A stretch of 64,000 bases of DNA from JAAELZ01 sp047639475 (GCA_047639475.1 JBLIOD010000003.1:31112-95111); one strand, 5' to 3'. Counted from the first letter of the stretch, positions 34,367-44,545 are shown. A program made the numbers and translations. Notes: a model not told the origin generated them from the letters alone.

Positions 34367-34902
34367 TGATTGTGGCGCGCTCACTCTGCAAAAGTGTTTT
34401 TTTGGTTGCTATTAGCCTATTGCTGACGGCGTGTACAGACGATAGAGGAATACAAGACTTGGAGCAATTTGTTGCTGAACAAAAGAGCATTAAACCACCT
34501 GAAATTGAACCATTGCCAGTGATAGAGCCAGCAGATTCATACGCTTACGCAGCTGCTTCAGAAGGCAATCCATTTTCGATATCGAACGTAATACCGGATG
34601 TTAAGGTTATGCCGAAAGCGGAACCGCTCGTCATGAAGTTGGATAGGGACCGTGAAATTCTTGAATATTTCCCGATCGATTCCTTAAAAATGGTAGGTAC
34701 CTTGAATCAAGGAGGCGCACTTTGGGCTATGGTGGTTGCGCCTGATGACACGATTCACCGTGTTAAAAAAGGCAACTACATCGGAACTAATTTAGGTAAA
34801 ATTTTACAGGTAGTAGAAGGCCAAATAGTGATTGAAGAGACCTACGAATCTGATAATGGTGAGTGGGAAAAGAGAAAAGTTAGTGTTGCCTTGCCAGAAT
34901 AG
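34366..34902 (+). CDS. pilP: type IV pilus lipoprotein PilP
   Basis: An inner-membrane lipoprotein (178 residues) that connects PilNO to the outer-membrane secretin PilQ. The signal sequence ends in the lipobox LLTAC with the lipidated Cys at residue 23. A disordered proline-rich linker follows, and then the beta domain with PIDSLKMVGTLNQGGALWAMV and IHRVKKGNYIGTNLGKI, which is the family hallmark. The start overlaps pilO by one base. Confidence 0.95.
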   Translation: MIVARSLCKSVFLVAISLLLTACTDDRGIQDLEQFVAEQKSIKPPEIEPLPVIEPADSYAYAAASEGNPFSISNVIPDVKVMPKAEPLVMKLDRDREILEYFPIDSLKMVGTLNQGGALWAMVVAPDDTIHRVKKGNYIGTNLGKILQVVEGQIVIEETYESDNGEWEKRKVSVALPE

Positions 34903-34946
34903 ATAGACTATAAGATAGATTATATAACGTTAAATACAACGATTTA

Positions 34947-37250
34947 ATGCCATTTATTAAATTGAAATCGCGAACAATATTGAGACTATTCGTCGTGCGA
35001 GCAAACATCACAGGTAATGATTACAAAAGCAAAGCTAAACAGACATGGCTAGCCGTCGTGCTGATGGCCATGTTATCGCCCTTCTTAGTCAGTAATGTAA
35101 GTGCCAGTGATTTATTATCCATTGAAGCTAATCAATTGACAGATGGAAACTCTGCAATCGATCTAATGCTGAGCGAAAAGCATGTAGAGGTCCAACATTT
35201 CCTAATGGCTCAGCCCAATAGAGTGATAGTGGATTTACAGGGCGTGCAAAATCAAACCCGACAAAGAATTATTAAAGTCAACCAGGGTATAGTCGAAAGC
35301 GTTTTATTATTGGAGAGTAAGGACAAGCTTAGATTAATACTGAACCTTTCAAAAGCGGCGGCCTTCAAAGTTGACGACTTGACGGGCGGTATGAGGTTAG
35401 TGGTAGATGGTTCCAAAAACACGGGGCCAGTTGTTAATCAGTTAGCGCAAAAGGTTTTTGGAGCTGGTAGCAAAGCAAAAGGATACACTAAACTCAACAA
35501 CATTGATTTTAGACGTACCGTTGCGGGTAACGGTAAAGTCATTGTTTCCTTGAGTTCTTCTAATGTAGTGGTAGATTTTAAAGAAGAATCGGGTGAATTA
35601 GTTGCTGACTTTAAACGCAGTTTAGTTACCAAAGTGCAGGAAAAAAGATTAGACGTTGTCGACTTTGCAACGCCGGTAAACACCATCGACATTTTTCAAA
35701 ATGGGCAAGATGTACGTATGGTGATTACACCAAACGGCCTATATCGACACACAGTGACTCAAACGGATAAAGAGTTTATCGTTGAAGTCAGCCCTATTAG
35801 TCAGGAAGAAATTGGAGCACGAGAAAAGGCTAAAGCGGGTTATGGCGGAGAAAAGTTATCACTTAACTTTCAGCGTATTCCCGTTCGATCGGCGCTTCAG
35901 GTTATTGCAGACTTTACCGGTTTGAACATCATTACTTCAGACTCGGTGGATGGAGATTTATCGCTACGTTTGAATGAGGTACCCTGGGATCAAGCACTGG
36001 ACTTAATCCTGCAAACTAAAAAATTGAGCATGCGCCAGAAGGGCAATGTCGTTCGAGTTGTGCCCACGGCGGAATTAGCTGCACAAGAGCTGTCGTTATT
36101 CGAATCGCAGAAAAAAGTCAAAGACTTAGAGCCATTGGTGACTGAGCTGATTTCAGTTAACTATGCGAAGGCTGAAGACATCGCAGAATTGCTTAAATCA
36201 ACTAAGTCAGTTAAAAGTTCTGATACCGAAGAGTCTGAAGTACGAAGTGGCACTGACTCAAACGTTTTTGACCCAGATACAGGCACATTTGGTTCTGGTT
36301 CTGAACCAACTACTGTGACTCGTAATAATGTCGTAGCCGTAGATAACTCGCTTATTTCGGCAAGAGGTTCGGTATCTGTTGATGCTAGGACCAACACCAT
36401 TTTGATTCAAGACACTGTGTCTAAGATTAAAGAAGTGCGAAAACTGGTTGCTAAGTTAGATGTTCCCGTCCGACAAATTCAAATTGAAACTCGTATCGTG
36501 GAAGCAACCGATGATTTTAGTCGTAGTTTAGGTGCACGCCTAGGTTTTACTAGCGCCACTGACAATGCGAATTTCCCCGGTACTTCCAGAAGCCGCTCAC
36601 TGGGTACGGTTTTCGGCGGAGGAAGTGTAGAAAACAATAACTCAGTAAGAACTGATAATACCGTACTCTACCCAGATTCACTTAGTGTGAACTTGGGAGC
36701 TGACGACCTAGGTTCTGAATCGGCTGCTCGATACGCCTTCCAAATAGCCAAAGTAGGTGCGGGTTACTTACATCTGCTAGACTTGGAGTTGTCAGCGTTA
36801 CAAGCGGAAGGCAAGGGCAAAGTCATTGCGAATCCCAAAATAACGACTACCGAAAAACACGAAGCGCGGATAGAGCAAGGCCAAGAACGTGTGTTTGGTA
36901 CCTCCGGTGGCGAGCCAGTCACCAAAAAGGCCGTCTTAGGATTAACCGTTACGCCGCAAGTGACACCGGACGATGAAATTATTTTGGATGTAAATATCAC
37001 TAACGATACTTTTTCGGGAGACGCAACGCTTAACACTAAGCGGATTGTTACACAAACCATATTGAAGAATGGTGAGACCATAGTGATTGGTGGCATCTAC
37101 CAACAAACCGAAGCAGAGTCGGTGACTAAGACACCATTCTTGGGCGATATTCCAATCTTAGGGCATCTGTTTAAAAAGAAGACCAAGCGAGAAAATCGTA
37201 CTGAGTTGTTGATTTTCTTAACACCAAGACTGATCAAACCTGAATTCTAG
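34947..37250 (+). CDS. pilQ: type IV pilus secretin PilQ
   Basis: The outer-membrane secretin through which the pilus passes (767 residues). After a long N-terminal extension and a signal sequence (hydrophobic core about 34-50), two AMIN peptidoglycan-binding domains span about 60-280. A secretin/TonB short N-terminal domain follows (about 295-370), then an N domain with a Ser/Asp-rich insertion (about 420-465). The secretin core ends with the VPFLGDIPILGHLFK-type motif, here TPFLGDIPILGHLFKKK. aroK starts 100 bases downstream. Confidence 0.96.
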   Translation: MPFIKLKSRTILRLFVVRANITGNDYKSKAKQTWLAVVLMAMLSPFLVSNVSASDLLSIEANQLTDGNSAIDLMLSEKHVEVQHFLMAQPNRVIVDLQGVQNQTRQRIIKVNQGIVESVLLLESKDKLRLILNLSKAAAFKVDDLTGGMRLVVDGSKNTGPVVNQLAQKVFGAGSKAKGYTKLNNIDFRRTVAGNGKVIVSLSSSNVVVDFKEESGELVADFKRSLVTKVQEKRLDVVDFATPVNTIDIFQNGQDVRMVITPNGLYRHTVTQTDKEFIVEVSPISQEEIGAREKAKAGYGGEKLSLNFQRIPVRSALQVIADFTGLNIITSDSVDGDLSLRLNEVPWDQALDLILQTKKLSMRQKGNVVRVVPTAELAAQELSLFESQKKVKDLEPLVTELISVNYAKAEDIAELLKSTKSVKSSDTEESEVRSGTDSNVFDPDTGTFGSGSEPTTVTRNNVVAVDNSLISARGSVSVDARTNTILIQDTVSKIKEVRKLVAKLDVPVRQIQIETRIVEATDDFSRSLGARLGFTSATDNANFPGTSRSRSLGTVFGGGSVENNNSVRTDNTVLYPDSLSVNLGADDLGSESAARYAFQIAKVGAGYLHLLDLELSALQAEGKGKVIANPKITTTEKHEARIEQGQERVFGTSGGEPVTKKAVLGLTVTPQVTPDDEIILDVNITNDTFSGDATLNTKRIVTQTILKNGETIVIGGIYQQTEAESVTKTPFLGDIPILGHLFKKKTKRENRTELLIFLTPRLIKPEF

Positions 37251-37350
37251 GATACCAATGCTCGGGGTGAAGCTAACTAAAAGGTGATCGCTTCATTAGA
37301 GTTTGGTGTAGCTTATTGTATTGTTCTAAACTAGCACCAATATTGTCGGT

Positions 37351-37869
37351 ATGAGTAATATCTATTTGGTGGGCATGATGGGGGTCGGAAAGACCACAAT
37401 AGGAAAAAAGCTGGCAAAGCTTTTATCCCTGCCTTTTATTGATACCGATCAAGAACTAGAAAAGCGCAATGGCGTAACAGTTGCACATATTTTTGATATA
37501 GAGGGAGAAGATGGTTTTCGTTCTCGTGAAACGCGTTTGCTAGAAGAACTATCCGAAGGATTTTCTGGAGTAGTGGCGACTGGCGGTGGTATCGTTACAC
37601 AAAGCGCTAATAACGAAATTCTTGAATCTTCGGGTTCAGTTGTTTATCTAAAAGCCAATCTCGGCACTTTGTGGTCAAGGCTCCGATACTGCAATAATCG
37701 GCCTCTATTGAAAACAGCTAACCCCAAACAGCGGATTGCTGAATTGCTCAAAGTGCGAGACCCTCTTTATCAAGCTATTGCTCATCAGGTTGTCACGGTA
37801 GGGAAAGGCAGCGCTTTTCAAATGGCCAAACGTATCCACTCCTCAATTAATGAAAACACTAAAAATTGA
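37351..37869 (+). CDS. aroK: shikimate kinase
   Basis: Phosphorylates shikimate at the 3-hydroxyl using ATP in the pre-chorismate pathway. The protein has 172 residues, normal for the family. The P-loop GMMGVGKTT (about 8-16), FIDTDQELE with the substrate-binding Asp, FRSRETRLLEEL, and VATGGGIV are all in place. Its end overlaps aroB by 20 bases, the usual aroKB arrangement downstream of pilQ in gammaproteobacteria. Confidence 0.97.
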   Translation: MSNIYLVGMMGVGKTTIGKKLAKLLSLPFIDTDQELEKRNGVTVAHIFDIEGEDGFRSRETRLLEELSEGFSGVVATGGGIVTQSANNEILESSGSVVYLKANLGTLWSRLRYCNNRPLLKTANPKQRIAELLKVRDPLYQAIAHQVVTVGKGSAFQMAKRIHSSINENTKN

Positions 37870-38932
37870 ATTAGGCGCTAGAAGCTATCCCATTCACATA
37901 GGTCAAGGTGGATTGAGCGACGTCAGTCTTTACGCTCCTCATATTTCCGGTCACCAGATATTCATTATTACTAATGAAGTAGTTGCACCTTTGTATTTAG
38001 AGCAAGTGAAGTCGACATTGGCTTCTTTGGGCGAGGTTTTTACGCTGATTTTGCCAGATGGTGAGCACACAAAAAATTTAGACAGTGCTTCTTTGATATT
38101 CACGGAAATGCTGCAAGTTCCCTGTGACCGCAAGGTCACTGTGATTGCATTAGGAGGGGGCGTGATCGGTGATCTCAGTGGATTTAGTGCAGCTTGTTAT
38201 CAGCGCGGCGTTGCTTTTATTCAGGTTCCGACAACTTTGATGTCACAGGTTGATTCATCGGTGGGCGGAAAAACAGGGGTGAATCATCCGCTAGGGAAAA
38301 ATATGGTAGGCGCGTTTTATCAGCCACAAGCGGTGATTATTGATACCGATACGTTGAAAACACTCGATGATCGCCAATTTTCCGCGGGACTGGCTGAAGT
38401 GATTAAATACGGTCTGTTAGGTGATGCTCCATTTCTGCAACGTTTAGAAGAAAAAATGCCTGAAATCATGTTACGCGAGACTGACCTGATAACAGAAATA
38501 ATAGAGCGGTCTTGCCAAGCAAAAGCCGATATCGTTGCTGCTGACGAAAGAGAACAGGGTGTAAGGGCTTTACTGAATTTGGGTCATACCTTTGGCCACG
38601 CTATTGAAAATGCCTTGGGCTACGGAGTGTGGCTGCACGGGGAGGCAGTGGCATTAGGGATGCTAATGGCAGCGGATCTCTCACGTCGTATGGGCAGCAT
38701 TGACCAGGGAAATCAATTAAGAGTCAAAGCGATACTTGAATCCGCAAATTTGCCGGTTAATGGGGTAGGTGGCGTTAATTCCCAACAGTTGTTTGAGTTG
38801 ATGGCGGTCGATAAAAAAGCAGAGAAGGGGAAGGTAAGATTCATCCTATATCAAGAGCTCGGAAAAGCGATTATTAGCGATGAAGTAGATCATGTACAGC
38901 TAATGGAAACACTGGATGCTTTCGTCCTGTAA
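37850..38932 (+). CDS. aroB: 3-dehydroquinate synthase
   Basis: An NAD- and zinc-dependent enzyme (360 residues) that makes 3-dehydroquinate from DAHP. ALGGGVIGDLSGFSAACYQRG near 100-120 binds NAD. QVPTTLMSQVDSSVGGKTG near 125-143, the Glu of LAEVIKYG, and NLGHTFGHAIE near 245 supply zinc and substrate ligands. Start ATG lies within the end of aroK. In many gammaproteobacteria a SPOR-domain gene follows; here two small lipoproteins follow instead. Confidence 0.97.
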   Translation: MKTLKIELGARSYPIHIGQGGLSDVSLYAPHISGHQIFIITNEVVAPLYLEQVKSTLASLGEVFTLILPDGEHTKNLDSASLIFTEMLQVPCDRKVTVIALGGGVIGDLSGFSAACYQRGVAFIQVPTTLMSQVDSSVGGKTGVNHPLGKNMVGAFYQPQAVIIDTDTLKTLDDRQFSAGLAEVIKYGLLGDAPFLQRLEEKMPEIMLRETDLITEIIERSCQAKADIVAADEREQGVRALLNLGHTFGHAIENALGYGVWLHGEAVALGMLMAADLSRRMGSIDQGNQLRVKAILESANLPVNGVGGVNSQQLFELMAVDKKAEKGKVRFILYQELGKAIISDEVDHVQLMETLDAFVL

Positions 38933-39016
38933 AGCAGGGTTTATCTATTGTTCACGGCTTTTATTAATTGAATGTTGATGGTAATTTCGGTATCTTCAGG
39001 GCTGTATTGAAAGATC

Positions 39017-39364
39017 ATGATCAGAGAGCCATATATGGGCATTAGCCACCTTAAAAAAATATTGATTGCAACTAGCTTGTTGCTGATTACTAGTTGCGCT
39101 CACCATGGAGCAGCTTATATTCAGTCTGTACCTAGTGGCGCTGAAGTAGTAGACCTTACTCAAGGCACGCTGATCGGTGTTACACCTGTTAAAGTTTGGT
39201 GGCAAGAAGGTTCGTCTTCACGTAAGTTTATAAATCTTCGGTTACAAAAAGAAGGCTATGAAGATAAAACTACCTCGTTTTGGGTTGCTTTACGTCATGG
39301 CAGTCGAGATTCTGCGATGCGAAATGCGCAGCCAGTAGAAATGAATTTGGATAAAGTGAACTAG
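39017..39364 (+). CDS. small lipoprotein with PEGA-like domain
   Basis: A predicted lipoprotein of 115 residues. The signal segment IATSLLLITSC gives a lipobox with Cys at residue 27 of the longest form; a start at 39035 (MGISHLKK) is equally plausible. The mature part has the PEGA-like pattern: YIQSVPSGAEV, then LIGVTPVKV, then INLRLQKEGYEDKT. PEGA domains are beta folds often linked to surface or envelope proteins. It is clearly similar in layout to the next gene. Function is unknown. Confidence 0.7.
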   Translation: MIREPYMGISHLKKILIATSLLLITSCAHHGAAYIQSVPSGAEVVDLTQGTLIGVTPVKVWWQEGSSSRKFINLRLQKEGYEDKTTSFWVALRHGSRDSAMRNAQPVEMNLDKVN

Positions 39365-39440
39365 TGCGAACAACAAAAAGATGTCAGTTAAAACGAATTG
39401 TCAGATACAGTTATGAGAATAAGTAAGTTTCACCAATGCT

Positions 39441-39797
39441 ATGAAAAATATTAGAGTACTTTTTATCATTTTTATTGCGGGATTTTTAACGGCTTGTAGT
39501 GGCGTAAAAACGGTCCCCATTAAAGTGCAATCTAGCCCATTGGGTTCTTACGTCACGTATCAAATGCAAGTACCTACTGAAGGTAGCAATGACTGGCTAT
39601 TTTTGGGTAAAACACCGATTGATATTAAGCGCCGTGTTTCTAAAAAACAGTATAAGAAAGCCAGTCTTATTCGTCTTAGGGTGATGAAAGAGGGTTACAG
39701 TGAACAAATTCGTGACTGGACTCGAGAAGAAATTGAAGAAGATATTGATAGCAAAGGGTCTGTTTTCTGGAACCCAAAGCTGGTGCCCAGTCAGTAA
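39441..39797 (+). CDS. small lipoprotein with PEGA-like domain (paralogue of the previous gene)
   Basis: A predicted lipoprotein of 118 residues with signal FIIFIAGFLTAC (lipidated Cys at 19). The mature part follows the same pattern as its neighbour: IKVQSSPLGSYV, FLGKTPIDI, and IRLRVMKEGYSEQ. The pair look like an old tandem duplication. A strong terminator follows at 39820-39845, so the pil-aro-lipoprotein run ends here. No function is known to me. Confidence 0.7.
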   Translation: MKNIRVLFIIFIAGFLTACSGVKTVPIKVQSSPLGSYVTYQMQVPTEGSNDWLFLGKTPIDIKRRVSKKQYKKASLIRLRVMKEGYSEQIRDWTREEIEEDIDSKGSVFWNPKLVPSQ

Positions 39798-39819
39798 CGC
39801 GGCCCCCAAAAACTTATTG

Positions 39820-39845
39820 AAGGCCGTCTAAGGACGGCCTTTTTT
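39820..39845 (+). terminator. intrinsic terminator before gltB
   Basis: A perfect nine-pair stem, aaggccgtc / gacggcctt, with a four-base loop is followed by a T-run. It separates the upstream lipoprotein genes from the gltBD operon. Confidence 0.9.
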
Positions 39846-39905
39846 ATCGTAGATTAATAATGCTCTTGATGCGCTGCGCATTAAGTGTAGAGCCAAAACA
39901 TAGTA

Positions 39906-39922
39906 CGTGAAATTTATTCACG
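39906..39922. promoter_or_regulatory. inverted repeat upstream of gltB
   Basis: The sequence cgtgaa-atTta-ttcacg, two 6-base half-sites separated by five bases, lies about 25 bases before the gltB start and ahead of its Shine-Dalgarno GAGAGG. Position suggests an operator or a 5' UTR hairpin controlling gltBD. No regulator can be named from the sequence. Confidence 0.3.
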
Positions 39923-39946
39923 GTTATAGAGAATAGAGAGGTCATC

Positions 39947-42900
39947 ATGAGTCAATACGGTCTACCGTTAAAACAAGGTCTTTACGACCCAGCTAATGAA
40001 CATGATGCTTGTGGTGTTGGCTTTGTAGCCAATATTAAAGGCAATAAAACCCATGACATCGTCAGCATGGGTTTGGACATTTTGAAACGTATAGAGCACC
40101 GTGGTGCGGTTGGAGCTGATCCAAAGGCGGGAGATGGCGCGGGTATCTTGATTCAACTGCCCGATGCCTTTCTACGAAAGGAAGTAAAATTTACTTTACC
40201 AAAACTGGGCGAGTACGCGGTTGGGTTTGTGTTTCTACCGAAAGCACAGCAAGAACAGTCTTTGGCTGAACAACTCATCGAGCAGGTCATTAAGGAAGAA
40301 GGCCAAACCGTGCTGGGTTGGCGCACTGTTCCGGTAGAAAACAGCGGTTTGGGTGAATCAGTGAAGCCGACGGAACCCTGCATAAAGCAACTATTCGTCG
40401 GAAGGGCGACTGAGTGTGACGGACAAGAAGCGTTTGAGCGGAAGATATTTGTTATTCGTAAGTTACTCGAAAACCAACTGATACGGGCTAATTGGTCGGG
40501 TAGTGACCAAGTTTATTTCACATCATTTTCATCGCGAACGGTTAACTACAAAGGCTTGTTAATGGCAGACCAAGTGGGTGAATATTACGTGGATTTATTG
40601 GACCCCACGGTCGTATCTGCCATGGCGTTAGTTCACCAACGCTTTTCTACCAACACATTTCCTACTTGGCAGTTATCACATCCTTACCGAATGATTGCCC
40701 ACAACGGTGAAATTAACACGGTTCGAGGCAATAAAAACTGGATGGCAGCGCGTCGCCACTCTATGGCGAGTGATCTTTTTGGTGACGACCTGGAAAAAAT
40801 ATGGCCGTTAATTGACGATAGCCAATCAGACTCAGCCTGTTTCGATAACACGCTAGAACTATTAACCTTGTCGGGGTATTCGCTGACTCACGCGATGATG
40901 ATGCTAATTCCAGAAGCTTGGGCAGGCAATCCTTTGATGGATAAAGACTTGCGAGCATTTTATGAGTATCACGCTGCACTGATGGAGCCATGGGATGGTC
41001 CTGCTGCGGTTGCATTTACTGATGGTCGACAAATCGGTGCTACTCTCGATCGTAATGGCTTGCGTCCAGCTCGTTATATTCTTACTGACGACGACTTGTG
41101 TGTGATGGCATCAGAAACAGGCGTTTTAGATATTCCGGAAGAAAAGATTATAAAGAAATGGCGTTTACAACCGGGAAAGATGTTTCTGATCGATCTAGAG
41201 CAAGGTCGCATTGTAGATGATAGTGAACTGAAGTCTGATTTGGCCGAGTCTCAACCATTTCAGGACTGGTTAGACCAAGCGCAAATGAATGTGCATGAGT
41301 TACCTTCAGTCGTCGGCGCAATGGCGCCGGACAAGAAAACGCTGCTCAACACGCAGCAAGCGTTTGGTTATACGCAGGAAGACATCAAATTCTTATTGCG
41401 GCCGATGCTTGAAACCGGTGCTGAAGCAACGGGTTCTATGGGCACTGATGTGCCACCTTCGGTATTGTCATCAAAATCAAAACACCTATCGACTTACTTC
41501 AAGCAGAACTTTGCACAGGTAACGAATCCACCAATCGACCCAATACGGGAAGACGTAGTGATGTCTTTGGTTTCACTGATCGGGCCACGCCCGAACTTGC
41601 TAGACCGTGACTCAGGTGGGAAATCAATGCGTTTAGAAGTCAGTCAACCGGTATTAACTAACAGCGAACTCGAAGCTATTCGTAAAATAGAAGATCGTAC
41701 GGATGCGTTCTTAACGCGAACCATTGATATATGTTATGCGGAAGATAAAGGTGCCGCTGGGATGAAGCCCGCGCTGGGTGCTATCTGTCGCAAGGCCGAA
41801 TCATTGGTGCTGAAAGGCAATAATATTCTGATTCTTTCTGATCGCTGGTTAGACGTAGATCACATCGCTATTCCGGCCTTATTGGCAACGGCAGCAGTGC
41901 ATCACCATTTGATTCGTAAGGGTTTGCGTACGCAAACCGGCTTGGTGGTAGAAACAGGCTCAGCGCTTGAGGTGCATCATTTTGCCACATTGGCAGGTTA
42001 TGGCGCAGAAGCCATTAACCCCTATCTAGCGTTAGATACGCTACATGCTGAATTGGGCAACTTAAACCAAGAACTCAGCTTTGAAGACGCGCGTGATCGC
42101 TACATCAAAGCCTTGGGAAAAGGCATGAAGAAAGTGATGTCGAAGATGGGTATCTCGACATATCAATCCTATTGCGGCGCACAAATATTCGATGCTATTG
42201 GTTTATCTAGTGAGTTCGTAGCCAAATACTTTACCGGTACGTCGACGACTATCGAAGGTGCTGGACTTGAAGAAATTGCAGAAGAAACTTTCCGCTGGCA
42301 TCAAAATGCTTACGGCCATAACCCTGTCTATAGCAAACACTTAGACGTGGGTGGTGACTACGCAATGCGTTTACGCGGAGAACAACACGCATGGACATCT
42401 GAATCAGTTTCGGCGCTACAACATGCGGTACGCGGTAACGACTGGGCAAGTTTTAAGGCATTCTCAAAGCAAATGAATGAACAGCAAGAACGCATGCTGA
42501 ATTTGCGCGGTTTGTTCAAGTTTAACTATGCTCCGACAGCGATTCCCATCGACGAGGTGGAATCAGCAAAAGATATCGTTAAACGATTTTCTACGGGCGC
42601 AATGTCTTTTGGTTCTATCTCCTACGAGGCGCATTCTACTTTGGCCGTGGCGATGAACCAAATCGGTGGTCGCTCAAACACTGGCGAAGGCGGTGAAGAA
42701 GCGATGCGTTTCAATCCATTAGCGGACGGCTCGCCAAACCCAGAGCGCTCTGCTATTAAGCAGGTTGCATCAGGTCGTTTTGGCGTAACCACTGAGTATT
42801 TGGTGAACGCTGACGATATTCAAATTAAAATGGCGCAGGGCGCAAAGCCGGGTGAGGGTGGACAATTGCCAGGGCATAAGGTGGATCAACGTATCGCCAA

Positions 42901-44545
42901 TGTGAGGCACTCGACGCCGGGTGTGGGGTTGATTTCCCCGCCTCCGCACCATGACATTTACTCGATTGAAGATTTAGCGCAGCTAATACATGACTTAAAG
43001 AACGTTAACCCAAAGGCACGTATCTCGGTTAAGTTGGTGTCAGAAGTCGGTGTCGGCACGGTGGCGGCCGGTGTGTCAAAGGCGCACGCGGATCATATTA
43101 CTATCGCAGGCTATGATGGCGGCACAGGTGCCAGTCCACTGACCTCGATTAAGCATGCGGGTTCTCCTTGGGAGATTGGCTTGTCTGAAACGCATCAAAC
43201 CTTGGTGCTAAATAATTTGCGTAGCCGCATTTCGGTGCAAGTTGACGGCGGTTTAAGAACGGGCCGCGATGTGGTTATTGGCGCTCTATTGGGCGCAGAT
43301 GAATTTGGCTTCGCTACCGCTCCCTTGATTGCTGAAGGCTGCATTATGATGCGCAAATGTCATTTAAATACCTGCCCAGTGGGTGTGGCAACGCAAGACC
43401 CTGAATTGCGTAAGCGTTTTACAGGGCAGCCAGAACACGTAGTGAACTATTTCTTTTTCGTCGCGGAAGAAGTGCGAGAAATTATGGCCAAATTGGGCTA
43501 TCGCACGATTGATGAAATGGTCGGTCAATTTCAATGTTTGGATTCGCGTAAGGCAATCAATCACTGGAAAGCGCAAGGGCTGGACTTTGGTCGTTTACTA
43601 ACCAAGCCTGATGTGGACGATTCCATCGGCATACGGCGTTTAATTGACCAAGATCATGGCCTAGATAAAGCCTTGGATCATGGGTTGATCAAGCAAGCCA
43701 AAGATGCGTTAGAAAATGGCGTGCCAGTACAAATTGAAACCAAAGTACATAACTATAACCGCACTATGGGAGCGATGATCTCAGGTGAGGTTGCCAAGCG
43801 CTATGGCCATTCAGGTTTACCTGATGACACTATACATATTAAGGCGGAAGGCCGTGCTGGTCAGTCTTTAGCCGCGTGGCTAGCCCACGGCGTTACCATC
43901 GAACTAGAAGGTGAAGGTAATGATTACGTTGGTAAGGGTTTGTCAGGTGGTCGCATTATTATTTACCCAAATCACAAATGCGCAATTACCACCCCTGAAG
44001 AAAATATTATCGTTGGCAATACCGTGCTATATGGGGCGATTGCAGGCGAAGCTTACTTTAACGGCGTGGCAGGTGAACGATTCTGTGTCCGTAACTCAGG
44101 TGCTACCGCGGTAGTTGAAGGAGTGGGAGATCACGGCTGCGAATACATGACAGGTGGAATCATGGTTTGCTTGGGCGAAACAGGTCGCAATTTTGCGGCG
44201 GGCATGTCAGGTGGCATGGCGTATGTTTTCGATCAATCGGGTCTGTTTAAGTCTCGTTGCAATACTGAGATGGTTGAACTTGAATCTATGGCTGACAAGA
44301 AATTTGAAGAGGCTGACGAAGACCAAGTGGCAGCAGACTTAACCCGTTTTGACGAAAATCGTCTAAAGCAAATTATTTTACGCCATAAAAACTACACCAA
44401 TAGTCCGGCGGCTAAGCGTGTGCTCGACAATTGGGACGAGATGAAAGACAAGTTCATTAAAGTGATGCCGGTGGATTACAAACGTGCATTGCAAGAGCGG
44501 ACGCAAGCCTCACAGTCTGCAACTTCAACGAAGGAGGCCGTGTAA
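39947..44545 (+). CDS. gltB: glutamate synthase (NADPH) large subunit
   Basis: Transfers the amide of glutamine to 2-oxoglutarate to make glutamate. The protein has 1532 residues. The N-terminal amidotransferase domain has its nucleophile at C22 (HDACGVGF) after a short propeptide. The central domain and FMN-binding synthase domain follow (FSTGAMSFGSISYEAHSTLA, AQGAKPGEGGQLPGHKV, TIAGYDGGTGASPLTS). The [3Fe-4S] cysteines are in CIMMRKCHLNTCPVG, and the C-terminal beta-helix domain is GXGXG-rich. gltD overlaps its stop by one base. Confidence 0.98.
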   Translation: MSQYGLPLKQGLYDPANEHDACGVGFVANIKGNKTHDIVSMGLDILKRIEHRGAVGADPKAGDGAGILIQLPDAFLRKEVKFTLPKLGEYAVGFVFLPKAQQEQSLAEQLIEQVIKEEGQTVLGWRTVPVENSGLGESVKPTEPCIKQLFVGRATECDGQEAFERKIFVIRKLLENQLIRANWSGSDQVYFTSFSSRTVNYKGLLMADQVGEYYVDLLDPTVVSAMALVHQRFSTNTFPTWQLSHPYRMIAHNGEINTVRGNKNWMAARRHSMASDLFGDDLEKIWPLIDDSQSDSACFDNTLELLTLSGYSLTHAMMMLIPEAWAGNPLMDKDLRAFYEYHAALMEPWDGPAAVAFTDGRQIGATLDRNGLRPARYILTDDDLCVMASETGVLDIPEEKIIKKWRLQPGKMFLIDLEQGRIVDDSELKSDLAESQPFQDWLDQAQMNVHELPSVVGAMAPDKKTLLNTQQAFGYTQEDIKFLLRPMLETGAEATGSMGTDVPPSVLSSKSKHLSTYFKQNFAQVTNPPIDPIREDVVMSLVSLIGPRPNLLDRDSGGKSMRLEVSQPVLTNSELEAIRKIEDRTDAFLTRTIDICYAEDKGAAGMKPALGAICRKAESLVLKGNNILILSDRWLDVDHIAIPALLATAAVHHHLIRKGLRTQTGLVVETGSALEVHHFATLAGYGAEAINPYLALDTLHAELGNLNQELSFEDARDRYIKALGKGMKKVMSKMGISTYQSYCGAQIFDAIGLSSEFVAKYFTGTSTTIEGAGLEEIAEETFRWHQNAYGHNPVYSKHLDVGGDYAMRLRGEQHAWTSESVSALQHAVRGNDWASFKAFSKQMNEQQERMLNLRGLFKFNYAPTAIPIDEVESAKDIVKRFSTGAMSFGSISYEAHSTLAVAMNQIGGRSNTGEGGEEAMRFNPLADGSPNPERSAIKQVASGRFGVTTEYLVNADDIQIKMAQGAKPGEGGQLPGHKVDQRIANVRHSTPGVGLISPPPHHDIYSIEDLAQLIHDLKNVNPKARISVKLVSEVGVGTVAAGVSKAHADHITIAGYDGGTGASPLTSIKHAGSPWEIGLSETHQTLVLNNLRSRISVQVDGGLRTGRDVVIGALLGADEFGFATAPLIAEGCIMMRKCHLNTCPVGVATQDPELRKRFTGQPEHVVNYFFFVAEEVREIMAKLGYRTIDEMVGQFQCLDSRKAINHWKAQGLDFGRLLTKPDVDDSIGIRRLIDQDHGLDKALDHGLIKQAKDALENGVPVQIETKVHNYNRTMGAMISGEVAKRYGHSGLPDDTIHIKAEGRAGQSLAAWLAHGVTIELEGEGNDYVGKGLSGGRIIIYPNHKCAITTPEENIIVGNTVLYGAIAGEAYFNGVAGERFCVRNSGATAVVEGVGDHGCEYMTGGIMVCLGETGRNFAAGMSGGMAYVFDQSGLFKSRCNTEMVELESMADKKFEEADEDQVAADLTRFDENRLKQIILRHKNYTNSPAAKRVLDNWDEMKDKFIKVMPVDYKRALQERTQASQSATSTKEAV

